NCBI GenBank assembly: GCA_027886785.1
Contig: JAPCJV010000180.1
Span: forward strand, 1 to 5,087
Reading direction: 5' to 3'
DNA: 5,087 nucleotides
From: Nitrososphaerota archaeon
Lineage (GTDB): Archaea; Thermoproteota; Nitrososphaeria; Nitrososphaerales; CADDZS01
Shown: positions 1-5,087 of the stretch, in pieces
How the letters are laid out: each line of letters starts with the position of its first letter
How positions within the stretch are numbered: the stretch's first letter is position 1
Position numbers and translations under genes: made by a program
Notes under the pieces: model-generated
What the model was told of the DNA's origin: nothing
The model's input: the letters and a program-made list of their open reading frames with translations, nothing else
Database searches by the model: none

Positions 1-31
1 CCTAAAGAGAACGAACTTTTCAGAGATCTGC

Positions 32-256
32 CTAGTCAGCATCGATAGCTTTGCTTGCTCGATGGAGCAGTTTGGCGCTGTCCAGGGAGGCACTCTTTAC
101 GTCGTACAGCATGGACTCCCACTCTTCTTTTTTGGAAAGTGAATTCGATACATGTATGGAATCCACGAGAGTCTCAGCTTTCAGGTAAATAACTTGGTGT
201 TTGCTAATAGATTCGTGAATTAAGTCATCTGCCAATCGGGGAGAAAATCTCTCCAA
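32..256 (-). CDS. Small hypothetical protein, probably helical (74 aa)
   Basis: I do not recognise this gene. It encodes 74 residues, rich in Glu, Lys, Ser, Ala and Leu, with no membrane segment, no cysteine and no motif I can name; the composition suggests mostly alpha-helix. The start is TTG at 254-256. An in-frame TGA lies only one codon further upstream (260-262), so no longer start exists in this frame. The motif GGGGTG (264-269, minus strand) lies 7 nt before the TTG and contains GGTG, which pairs with the archaeal 16S tail. A CTAATT element (293-298) lies near the expected box A distance. The stop is TAG at 32-34. The gene ahead of it on the same strand ends at 438, a gap of 181 nt, so it is probably transcribed alone. 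It could be a real small soluble protein or a remnant. The SD and start arrangement is the main argument for coding. Confidence 0.45.
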   Translation of the reverse strand: MERFSPRLADDLIHESISKHQVIYLKAETLVDSIHVSNSLSKKEEWESMLYDVKSASLDSAKLLHRASKAIDAD

Positions 257-263
257 CTCTCAA

Positions 264-269
264 CACCCC
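264..269 (-). promoter_or_regulatory. Shine-Dalgarno site GGGGTG of the 74-aa gene
   Basis: On the minus strand GGGGTG precedes the TTG start (254-256) by 7 nt. GGTG is complementary to the conserved CACC of the archaeal 16S 3' end. It is the evidence that decides the TTG start. A CTAATT box A-like element at 293-298, part of the palindrome CTAATTAG at 291-298, would place transcription start close to 269, giving a very short leader that begins at the SD. The promoter part is inference. Confidence 0.4.
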
Positions 270-401
270 AGAAAAAAATAGGATGTCCAACTAATTAGGC
301 GTTAGTCCGGAATCTACTAGTAAAAGGAGTTATTGCTGAAACAGAACTCTATAACATGCTTCCAAAAAATATTGCCTGAATGACGGGTGTGGATGCTTAC
401 A

Positions 402-418
402 AATAAGATCATCTTATT
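402..418. repeat. AT-rich palindrome, 8-bp arms
   Basis: AATAAGAT at 402-409 and ATCTTATT at 411-418 are perfect reverse complements around one central C. The site lies 20 nt beyond the stop codon of the minus-strand membrane gene (438). It could be a dimeric regulator's binding site or a weak stem at the end of that transcript; as RNA it would form a 6-bp AT-rich stem with a 5-nt loop. No T-run follows directly, so I do not call it a terminator. Confidence 0.4.
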
Positions 419-437
419 ATTGAAGATGTGTTCCTAC

Positions 438-899
438 CTAAGCGGTCTGAGTCAAGGCGTGTTTTTCTCTGACTATATTGATAGTCCTCCAGATGCCGAA
501 TATGATTAGAAACAAACCTCCTCCAAATGATCCTATGCTAACCATCGAGTTTGATACAGATGCGATCGAGAGTGCCGCGTAAACGAGTCGATTCCTCCTC
601 CAATTCCTATAATGATAAGCCGCACTATTGCTTCGGCCTTATCGTTAATAGTTGGGTCTCGATCCTTGCTTAATTTCGTGTCCTTGTACTTTCGAGTTAG
701 GCGCTTTGGCTTCGGTTGGGTTGCAGCCATCAATTTGGGGTTTGAAGGTCCAATATAGAATGCTGAAAGCTGTCACTGTCAGGAACGAGGCAAAGACAGT
801 CAGGTATTGGGTGAAATCTATCCTGCCAGGGCCTATTAGGGCGGCGACTACAATAAAAAGAAATCCCGCCACGGGCAGGCCAATAGAGGCCCTTTTCAC
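438..899 (-). pseudogene. Small membrane protein with four hydrophobic segments, split by two compensating frameshifts
   Basis: The start is GTG at 897-899, with AGGTGAT 2 nt upstream. The first frame encodes two hydrophobic segments (residues about 6-23 and 29-51), then a hydrophilic stretch that stops at 645-647. In a second frame, open from 772 to 533, a basic linker (with KPKRLTRKYK) leads into a third hydrophobic stretch (VRLIIIGIGGGIDS) near 630-585, then turns non-membrane-like and stops at 533-535. The original frame, read again from about 587, continues the membrane pattern (LVYAALSIASVSNSMVS, then GGGLFLIIFGIW) and ends with a basic tail at TAG 438-440. The span is 462 nt, a multiple of three, so the shifts (one base gained near 772-648, one lost near 600-580) cancel out. 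The intact protein would be about 150 residues. I recognise no family. Causes could be pseudogenisation, sequence error, or two overlapping genes, one of them shifted. The segment pattern is seen; the reconstruction is inferred. Confidence 0.6.
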
Positions 900-901
900 A
901 C

Positions 902-908
902 ATCACCT
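902..908 (-). promoter_or_regulatory. Shine-Dalgarno AGGTGAT before the GTG start at 899
   Basis: On the minus strand AGGTGAT is an uninterrupted 7-nt match to the canonical archaeal SD. It lies 2 nt before the GTG at 897-899; counted from GGTG the spacing is 4 nt, which is short but usable. The next in-frame GTG is nine codons further on and too far away, so this site fixes the start. Such a good SD suggests the gene was functional until recently, or still is. Confidence 0.6.
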
Positions 909-919
909 GATCCGGACGA

Positions 920-935
920 TATGTTATCTAACATA
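920..935. promoter_or_regulatory. Candidate operator: perfect inverted repeat TATGTTA-TC-TAACATA
   Basis: Perfect 7-bp arms (920-926 and 929-935) with a 2-nt spacer lie 20 nt upstream of the GTG start at 899, just ahead of the SD. A second overlapping inverted repeat, GTTAT (923-927) with ATAAC (933-937), shares the site. The AT content and location would let it overlap a TATA element or the transcription start, as many archaeal winged-helix repressor sites do. The regulator is unknown and no such gene is in the window. The repeat is seen; the operator role is inferred. Confidence 0.4.
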
Positions 936-989
936 ACAAATGGATTCACAAATCTGTATTTTCGATCCACTATTGGAAGATTCCCGCGG

Positions 990-2240
990 TCAGTCCGATC
1001 CGCCGTCAGTATCGTGACTGACCACACAGCTTGGTGAAGTTGAAGTTAGGGTGCATATGAGTCTCACCTGTGCGTCGTTGGATGCAACTATGCGGAGCAC
1101 ATACTTTGTTCCGGGCACAGTTGAAGGAATCAGCAAGTGTGCAGAGTGGTCCCCGAAGGAAAAACCTCCGGAATAGCCGAAGTTTAGGCACTGGTTTGAG
1201 TTCATAATGATCGGTAGAATTTGGTCATCCCTTCTGATATCTCCGTCATTTCGCAAGGTCATATGGCGAGGGGCGCAGCCTATGTAAGTCGTCGTCGCGG
1301 TCACGGTAGTCTGGGGTGCACCCGGAACGAATAATACTTCTCGAGGACCGTCGTAACAGTCGCCTTCTTCTTTGCTCTGAGAAGAGCTTTCCTCGGAGAT
1401 GGTTGTAGTCGTGATCTGGCACACTGTTGAAAAATCTCCACGAATTCCAAAGATGGCGAGCTTCTCGGGAAGGTTCCCCGTATTAGTTACTTGAAGGGTA
1501 AGATCCACGGTGGTGCCGGAAACTGATAATGCCAGCAGGTTCGCAGAAATCGATCCCTTGTCGTGGTCCAATTCTTTGTGATCCTCGTCGCTCAGTGCAT
1601 GTGTGAATCCTAAAACTTGATCCTGGTTGGAAATTTCCGACTTCGGCTTGAATATCCCTTGGGACGAAGGAACTAATTGATACCCGCCGGAAGCATTGAT
1701 AATTATGGGATTCAGATCCATCAACAGCACGTTGGTTCCTCCTGGAACGACTAAGTTCGGCAGCGCGACAACGAACGAATTTCCTCCAGTCGCAAGAGTT
1801 ACCGTCGAGGTAGTTCCATTGACAATTACCTCAATCTTCGATACAACAAACGAAGCAGCAGTTAACTGCCCTCCTACCGGAAGGTCCGCGGATTCGAGAG
1901 TCCTGGAAACATTTTGGAGATTCAAAAGATTCAGTATTGCACTACCCATAGCAGGGATCACTTTGATTACATTATTCGTGACGCCACTGCTATCTGAGAT
2001 CGAAAGGTCGATTTCGGTATAGCTGAGCGTTAGCTCAGTCGTACCCTTTGGCACGATTGGAGGATCTGTCAATTGCAGAATTACATGTGATTTAGGTCCT
2101 GACATAAGCGCAGAGGTATTTTGTTTGGCAAATCCATCCGTCAAAAGGTAAATTGCAGATACAGCAAAGCCTCCAGTTATGACAATCGTCAGTATAGCGC
2201 TAAGTATGATCTCTTTCCGGAATCTCTCGATTGGTTGCAT
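990..2240 (-). CDS. DUF4382-like membrane-anchored surface protein
   Basis: This 416-residue protein has a basic N-terminus (RFRK), one hydrophobic segment at about 11-34, and an otherwise soluble body, so it is probably anchored in the membrane with the body outside. Residues about 51-195, starting SHVILQLTDPP and continuing through TELTLSYTEIDLS, match the pattern of DUF4382: a short beta strand ending in LTD, then a strand and helix that define a ligand-free beta sandwich. The function of that family is unknown. From about 229 a second beta-rich part follows (LALSVSGTTVDLTLQVTNTGNLPEK, seen across 236-260), similar to Ig-like or CARDB-like repeats around the NTG. All six cysteines (274, 295, 322, 351, 396, 405) lie in it, which suits disulfides outside the cell. 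Four N-glycosylation sequons occur at N41, N110, N141 and N182. The start is ATG at 2238-2240. No strong SD is present; a weak TGATC lies 5 nt upstream inside a near-palindrome (2241-2254), and CTAATT at 2270-2275 could be box A. The family call rests on recall. Confidence 0.7.
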   Translation of the reverse strand: MQPIERFRKEIILSAILTIVITGGFAVSAIYLLTDGFAKQNTSALMSGPKSHVILQLTDPPIVPKGTTELTLSYTEIDLSISDSSGVTNNVIKVIPAMGSAILNLLNLQNVSRTLESADLPVGGQLTAASFVVSKIEVIVNGTTSTVTLATGGNSFVVALPNLVVPGGTNVLLMDLNPIIINASGGYQLVPSSQGIFKPKSEISNQDQVLGFTHALSDEDHKELDHDKGSISANLLALSVSGTTVDLTLQVTNTGNLPEKLAIFGIRGDFSTVCQITTTTISEESSSQSKEEGDCYDGPREVLFVPGAPQTTVTATTTYIGCAPRHMTLRNDGDIRRDDQILPIIMNSNQCLNFGYSGGFSFGDHSAHLLIPSTVPGTKYVLRIVASNDAQVRLICTLTSTSPSCVVSHDTDGGSD

Positions 2241-2393
2241 AACTTGATCAAACTGCCCCCGAAATTTTGAATTAGAAAACTAGGAGGAAATATTTGATTC
2301 TATTTTTTAGAACCCGCCAAAAACTCGAATTCCGGGCTTAGAAAGTGCAAAAGTGTGAAAGATATACAGAAGTGGAATAAATCTAGTTACGCT

Positions 2394-2522
2394 ATGAAAT
2401 CTGTGTTCGCGACTTTGGATCGCGAAGATCTCGAGAAGAAAAGAAATCCCAGAAGCTATCGGACTTTGGTCAATACGGTATGCAAGCCCGCCACTTTCCT
2501 GATTCTCTTCCTATCAAACTGA
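2394..2522 (+). CDS. Possible tiny hypothetical ORF (42 aa), convergent to the transaldolase-like gene
   Basis: The frame is open from 2298 to the TGA at 2520-2522. ATG at 2394 gives 42 residues: a charged N-terminal half (LDREDLEKKRNPRSYR) and a hydrophobic end (ATFLILFLSN). A GTG at 2355 would give 55 residues. GATATACA at 2361-2368 lies about 30 nt before the ATG, which would suit a leaderless archaeal mRNA. No SD precedes either start. The stop falls 3 nt short of the stop codon of the minus-strand gene (2526), a tight tail-to-tail arrangement. Residue composition is protein-like, but the length is too short for that to carry much weight, and I recognise no family. It may be chance. Confidence 0.28.
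   Translation: MKSVFATLDREDLEKKRNPRSYRTLVNTVCKPATFLILFLSN
2406..2426. repeat. GC-rich inverted repeat TTCGCGA-N7-TCGCGAA
   Basis: Perfect 7-bp arms (2406-2412, 2420-2426) flank a 7-nt spacer. It is followed at once by the palindromes AGATCT (2426-2431) and TCTCGAGA (2429-2436). As RNA it forms a stable short hairpin on either strand. It lies about 100 nt downstream of the minus-strand transaldolase-like gene and could protect or end its 3' end, but no T-run follows. It could also be a DNA-binding site or, if the tiny plus-strand ORF is real, simply coding sequence. Confidence 0.4.
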
Positions 2523-2525
2523 AAT

Positions 2526-4589
2526 TTACTTTGCCATCACCTGCTTTGCGATTTCTTTTTCTCTCAAGTCTTGGGAAGGTGATTTCGCAATTGACTCCAA
2601 AAGTCTCGACCGAAATGAAACGTAAGCATTGATGAACTCATCCATAGTTTTTCTCGACGAACCAAAAGCTGCCCAGTCTTCGGGTTCTAGACCGCCAGTC
2701 TCTACCGGTACAGAGATTCCGATCTTATTCAATTCATTTGCAAGGGTAGAAGTGAGTTCGTAAGCTTTCCGAAATTCCGGTATGTCCATTAATCTCTTCA
2801 GAATCGCTGGATCGGGCTCATCTGCTATCGAATTCTCGAAAGCTGAAAGTCTGAAATCACTTTCCCGAGACCTTTGCAAGACTTTCAGTTGATGATCCGG
2901 GAACTCCGTATTAGTGAGGTTCGAGACGCGCTTGTCCGCTAGTACGAGATACGTATCCTCGGCCCTTCTCTTCGAAGCAGGCAACAGATCTAAAGCTCCG
3001 ATCACTCGCGTTGCGTCATTTTCTGATAGATCGAACTCTTCTTTTACGTACTGAATCAGCTTGGGCTTCGCTTCTGGTCTAAATAAAAGCTGGAATACCC
3101 TTCGAGTTACGTAGATCCCGGACATTCGTATGTCGGATTCCATTTGTTTCAAGAGAGTGGATAGGTTCTGTCCTATAGCTTCAACGAACCATTGATCGGC
3201 CAAAGACTTCAGATATTTTTTGCTGCACAGAATATTGATCTTTTGTGCTAGCAAAGTTGCCGATGTATTCTTTACGTCATCGAGGGCACCCGCCTTTCGC
3301 GCTAACTCCATAATCCGCGATTCTTTGTCCGGGGCTTTTTCCAAAGCCGAACTCAAAAGGAAGCCAGCTTGACTTTCGCGCAGATGATCTTCCAATCGGC
3401 CTTCCATATTGGTCATGTATATCGTAGTAATCGGAATCCCTGCTTTCACGGCAGTAGCGAGTCCGCAGAAGGCGATGAGCGACATTTTAGCCTCTTGAGA
3501 CACCGTAAATGTCACCGTGTTGTTTGTTCCTATTCCTTTCCCGTCTAGCCTCTCGGTTAAACCAACGGCTTCCGGCGTGCAAGTGGAAACTTTGAAAACA
3601 ATATTGGGCCTTGTTTTTGTCGAGCGAGTTCCCGGAGCCAGGTGGGAGTCATATCCCTCCAAAATCTCCTGCAAAATAGTGTAGAATTTTAGGGCATCTT
3701 TTGTACTCTCTTCTATGTTTCCAGCCTTGCGCGGGTTGAGCTGAATGCTTACCATTCCATCTTTGAAATTGGAAAGCAACGCTATGGGTCGAAAGTCCAA
3801 GATGTTCGGCAAAAGCGAGGTTACAGTTCCATAGATTGCGATTTCGTCCGCATATTCTTCGGGACTATTCTTCCATTCCGGATGAGATGCCGCAACCACT
3901 TCAAAGGACTTCCAAAGATCGGCGATCTCGTCAAACGCCCTCGCTGCGATTACGGGATTGCTCGACACTTGAACAGCTCCAAGATGCCTTGCCCATCTTA
4001 GTCCCGTGGCAGAATCATTTCCGAACTTGCTCAGCCCTCCATCCACAATGCGATAATAGATGTTATTTTGAATCGCCACCCCGGAAGCTTGGATGAAGCT
4101 CTTAGCTAGGTCGCGTTGGTCAAGCGCACTTTCGATCTCTTCCGCCATCTTTGCGATCATCCCTTTCCCGCTCAAGACCATTTTCATTCCTCCGAGCATG
4201 GAATCGAGGACAGCCCGTAACGATTTACCAGAATCCACCCGTTCCCAACGTTGCAGAATCGTACTGATCTTACTAACTACCATTGCGGTCTCCTCGTCGG
4301 AGAAACCGGCGCGTTTTCGTTCCATCCCGAGAAAATTTAGCGCAAGCTCAAGCAGGGCCTCAATACATCGCCCACGAGTCATTGCGTTAATTTCCTGAAA
4401 GGCTAAATCCAATTGATCAATCGAATTTTCAACTATTGAAACCACTCTCCCCTGATTTTCTTTTCTCAATATTGTATCAGCAGCAACGTGGGCGTACCCC
4501 GCTAGAGCGAGCTTTGCTAAATGCTGAGACGGATTAGCGTCGGCAAGGGGTGATTCGTCGGGCGAAACGTTCCATATTCTTGCTTTCAA
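2526..4589 (-). CDS. Oversized transaldolase/fructose-6-phosphate aldolase-like protein
   Basis: The centre (about 175-405) of this 687-residue protein follows the pattern of class I aldolases of the transaldolase family, which move or cleave three-carbon units of sugar phosphates through a Lys Schiff base. Matches by eye: VSSNP (208-212) for the TTNP strand; VSIQLNP (280-286) for the strand carrying TalB Glu96, here Gln283 as in FSA Gln59; VFKVST (331-336) with Lys333 for TalB Lys132; VTFTVSQ (359-365) with Thr360 for Thr156; and TNMEGRL (393-399) with Arg398 for the phosphate-binding Arg181. Asp183 may correspond to TalB Asp17. About 170 residues before and 280 after are helical and unassigned; known family members are about 220-390 residues, and I cannot place the last two barrel strands with confidence. 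No signal or membrane segment is seen, so it is probably cytoplasmic. The start is TTG (4587-4589), the only usual start codon between the upstream TAA and M70; it has no SD but a box A-like TTAAAT at the leaderless distance. Enzyme activity is inferred. Confidence 0.75.
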   Translation of the reverse strand: MKARIWNVSPDESPLADANPSQHLAKLALAGYAHVAADTILRKENQGRVVSIVENSIDQLDLAFQEINAMTRGRCIEALLELALNFLGMERKRAGFSDEETAMVVSKISTILQRWERVDSGKSLRAVLDSMLGGMKMVLSGKGMIAKMAEEIESALDQRDLAKSFIQASGVAIQNNIYYRIVDGGLSKFGNDSATGLRWARHLGAVQVSSNPVIAARAFDEIADLWKSFEVVAASHPEWKNSPEEYADEIAIYGTVTSLLPNILDFRPIALLSNFKDGMVSIQLNPRKAGNIEESTKDALKFYTILQEILEGYDSHLAPGTRSTKTRPNIVFKVSTCTPEAVGLTERLDGKGIGTNNTVTFTVSQEAKMSLIAFCGLATAVKAGIPITTIYMTNMEGRLEDHLRESQAGFLLSSALEKAPDKESRIMELARKAGALDDVKNTSATLLAQKINILCSKKYLKSLADQWFVEAIGQNLSTLLKQMESDIRMSGIYVTRRVFQLLFRPEAKPKLIQYVKEEFDLSENDATRVIGALDLLPASKRRAEDTYLVLADKRVSNLTNTEFPDHQLKVLQRSRESDFRLSAFENSIADEPDPAILKRLMDIPEFRKAYELTSTLANELNKIGISVPVETGGLEPEDWAAFGSSRKTMDEFINAYVSFRSRLLESIAKSPSQDLREKEIAKQVMAK

Positions 4590-4620
4590 TATATTGCACG
4601 CAAGAAAGTCGAAATCTTTG

Positions 4621-4626
4621 ATTTAA
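4621..4626 (-). promoter_or_regulatory. Box A-like TTAAAT of the transaldolase-like gene
   Basis: On the minus strand TTAAAT is centred about 34 nt before the TTG start at 4589. With the usual 25-27 nt from box A to transcription start, the message would begin fewer than about 10 nt before the TTG, which fits the lack of an SD. This supports the TTG start but is a short AT motif and could be chance. Confidence 0.4.
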
Positions 4627-4674
4627 GCTCATATGGTTTATGTCACTCTCCGATATCCTTGAGTTGATTATTGG

Positions 4675-4693
4675 TGTTCTGGGCGCGAGAACA
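4675..4693. promoter_or_regulatory. Candidate operator in divergent promoter: TGTTCT-N7-AGAACA
   Basis: Perfect 6-bp arms (4675-4680 and 4688-4693) flank the GC-rich spacer GGGCGCG. The site lies between the two divergent genes, about 20 nt upstream of the box A-like element of the plus-strand gene and about 50 nt upstream of that of the minus-strand gene. A dimeric regulator bound here could act on both. The repeat is seen; the role is inferred. Confidence 0.35.
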
Positions 4694-4710
4694 TCTGGGT
4701 AATCGCGTAG

Positions 4711-4721
4711 GTTTATGGATA
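4711..4721 (+). promoter_or_regulatory. Box A-like GTTTATGGATA of the secreted-protein gene
   Basis: The AT-rich element is centred about 36 nt before the ATG at 4752. With usual archaeal spacing transcription would start near 4741, leaving a leader of about 10 nt. Only a weak GGA precedes the ATG, so initiation is probably leaderless or nearly so. Confidence 0.4.
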
Positions 4722-4751
4722 CCGTCAAGCCTTACTTCAATTGTTGGAAAA

Positions 4752-5087
4752 ATGAAATCCGGAATAAGTCAACTGGCACTTGTTTTTATTGCCCTGATCT
4801 TGGTCATAGCTCTCGCGTTCGGGGCTTACTTGAGCCTGCCCACTCAGAACCAACATAATTCAACAATTAATGAATCGACAACTCAGACGATGATCTATTC
4901 TACAACAGCAACCACAAGCTGTACAGAATCATGCTCGTCCGTTATTTCTGCGTCCTCGACTTTGCAGGGTTCATCAACGACAACTTCTACGGTGATTGCT
5001 GGAGGTGGATGCACTGCACCATGCGTCGAAGGCATTGTCAGCATCGGCCCTTTGTGCCCCGTGGAATACGTGACCACCCTGACTACA
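4752..5087 (+). CDS. Thr/Ser-rich secreted protein with prepilin-like N-terminus (3' end cut by window)
   Basis: The frame is open from ATG 4752 to the window edge: 112 residues, no stop. The N-terminus MKSGISQLALVFIALILV followed by IALAFGAYL is a short Lys/Gly head and a long hydrophobic stretch, like archaeal class III (prepilin peptidase) signals, where cleavage after Gly4 would leave the hydrophobic helix for assembly or anchoring. A plain membrane anchor is the alternative. Residues about 31-83 are a Thr/Ser-rich stalk, typical of O-glycosylated or extended surface linkers, with sequons at N36 and N40. Cysteine pairs spaced CxxxC occur at 57/61 and 87/91, with another Cys at 102. GIVSIGPLCPVE (94-105) resembles the opening of small secreted beta domains related to the carboxypeptidase-regulatory fold; this is from memory. 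The gene is divergent from the transaldolase-like gene across 162 nt. Its full length and function cannot be seen. Confidence 0.82.
   Translation, partial: MKSGISQLALVFIALILVIALAFGAYLSLPTQNQHNSTINESTTQTMIYSTTATTSCTESCSSVISASSTLQGSSTTTSTVIAGGGCTAPCVEGIVSIGPLCPVEYVTTLTT

Larger units (their letters stand above)
2241..2525. other. Intergenic stretch between two minus-strand genes
   Basis: This 285-nt gap lies between the end of the transaldolase-like gene and the start of the DUF4382-like gene. It contains a near-palindrome with TTGATCAA core at 2243-2252, an AGGAGG on the plus strand (2282-2287) with no matching long ORF, a T-run (2303-2308), a possible tiny plus-strand ORF (2394-2522) and a GC-rich inverted repeat (2406-2426). 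I see no convincing terminator for the transaldolase-like gene; the longest minus-strand T-run is five bases, at about 2320-2324. Confidence 0.5.

Noticed and set aside
272..278. T7 run on the minus strand as a terminator of the membrane gene
   Set aside because: It lies about 160 nt past the stop codon, directly before the SD of the next gene, so it fits the leader region of that gene at least as well.
315..410. 31-codon minus-strand ORF starting ATG at 410-412
   Set aside because: It has no SD, is very short and its start lies inside the palindrome at 402-418.
652..936. 94-aa plus-strand ORF
   Set aside because: It is antisense to the membrane gene, has no SD, and its existence is explained by the opposite-strand coding sequence.
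1006..1191. 61-aa minus-strand ORF inside the DUF4382-like gene
   Set aside because: It is an alternative frame of the same strand with no SD or recognisable domain.
1696..2022. 108-aa plus-strand ORF
   Set aside because: It lies wholly inside the DUF4382-like gene on the other strand and shows no domain or start signal.
2139..2240. Class III (prepilin) signal in the DUF4382-like protein
   Set aside because: The hydrophobic segment follows RKE without the Gly or Ala expected at the cleavage position, so it reads as an ordinary membrane anchor.
3836..4398. Two plus-strand ORFs (3836-4096 and 4093-4398) that touch end to start
   Set aside because: The 4-nt overlap looks operon-like, but both are antisense to the aldolase-like gene, are rich in Ser, Arg and Pro as expected from antisense reading, and have no motif.
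4534..4728. 64-aa minus-strand ORF spanning the divergent intergenic region and the 5' end of the aldolase-like gene
   Set aside because: It starts with TTG without an SD, overlaps the start of the larger gene in another frame and would cover the promoter region. Its composition is not absurd, so an N-terminal extension through a frameshift cannot be fully excluded, but nothing supports it.
4895..5077. 60-aa minus-strand ORF
   Set aside because: It is antisense to the Thr/Ser-rich stalk; its Val-rich and Glu/Asp-containing composition is what the complement of Thr/Ser codons yields.

Overview
The window looks archaeal, most likely from the Thermoproteota side (Nitrososphaeria-like). No marker gene settles this. 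The support is: an SD (AGGTGAT) that matches the archaeal 16S tail; box A-like AT motifs about 30-40 nt ahead of start codons that lack an SD; frequent TTG and GTG starts; a DUF4382-type membrane-anchored surface protein; and a Thr/Ser-rich secreted protein with an archaeal prepilin-like N-terminus. GC is moderate by eye. No rRNA, tRNA, CRISPR array, insertion sequence or origin was seen.

Layout, left to right. 32-256 (-) is a small, probably helical ORF of unknown function with an SD-supported TTG start. 438-899 (-) is a small membrane protein whose four hydrophobic segments lie in two reading frames, so it appears to carry two compensating frameshifts. A perfect AT-rich inverted repeat sits just upstream of it. 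990-2240 (-) is a DUF4382-like protein with one N-terminal membrane anchor and a cysteine-containing beta-rich C-terminal part. 2241-2525 lies between two minus-strand genes and holds a possible tiny plus-strand ORF, a GC-rich inverted repeat and an orphan AGGAGG. 2526-4589 (-) is a 687-residue protein whose centre resembles the transaldolase/fructose-6-phosphate aldolase family. 4590-4751 is a divergent promoter region. 4752 to the end (+) is the N-terminal part of a secreted or membrane-anchored Thr/Ser-rich protein, cut by the window edge.

The genes do not form an obvious pathway. Two encode envelope proteins, one a membrane protein and one a probably cytoplasmic sugar-phosphate aldolase-like enzyme. 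The gaps between the minus-strand genes are 90-285 nt and several carry their own promoter or SD signals, so separate transcription is more likely than one tight operon. The most unusual items are the oversized transaldolase-like protein with an FSA-like Gln in the active-site pattern, and the frame-disrupted four-segment membrane gene.
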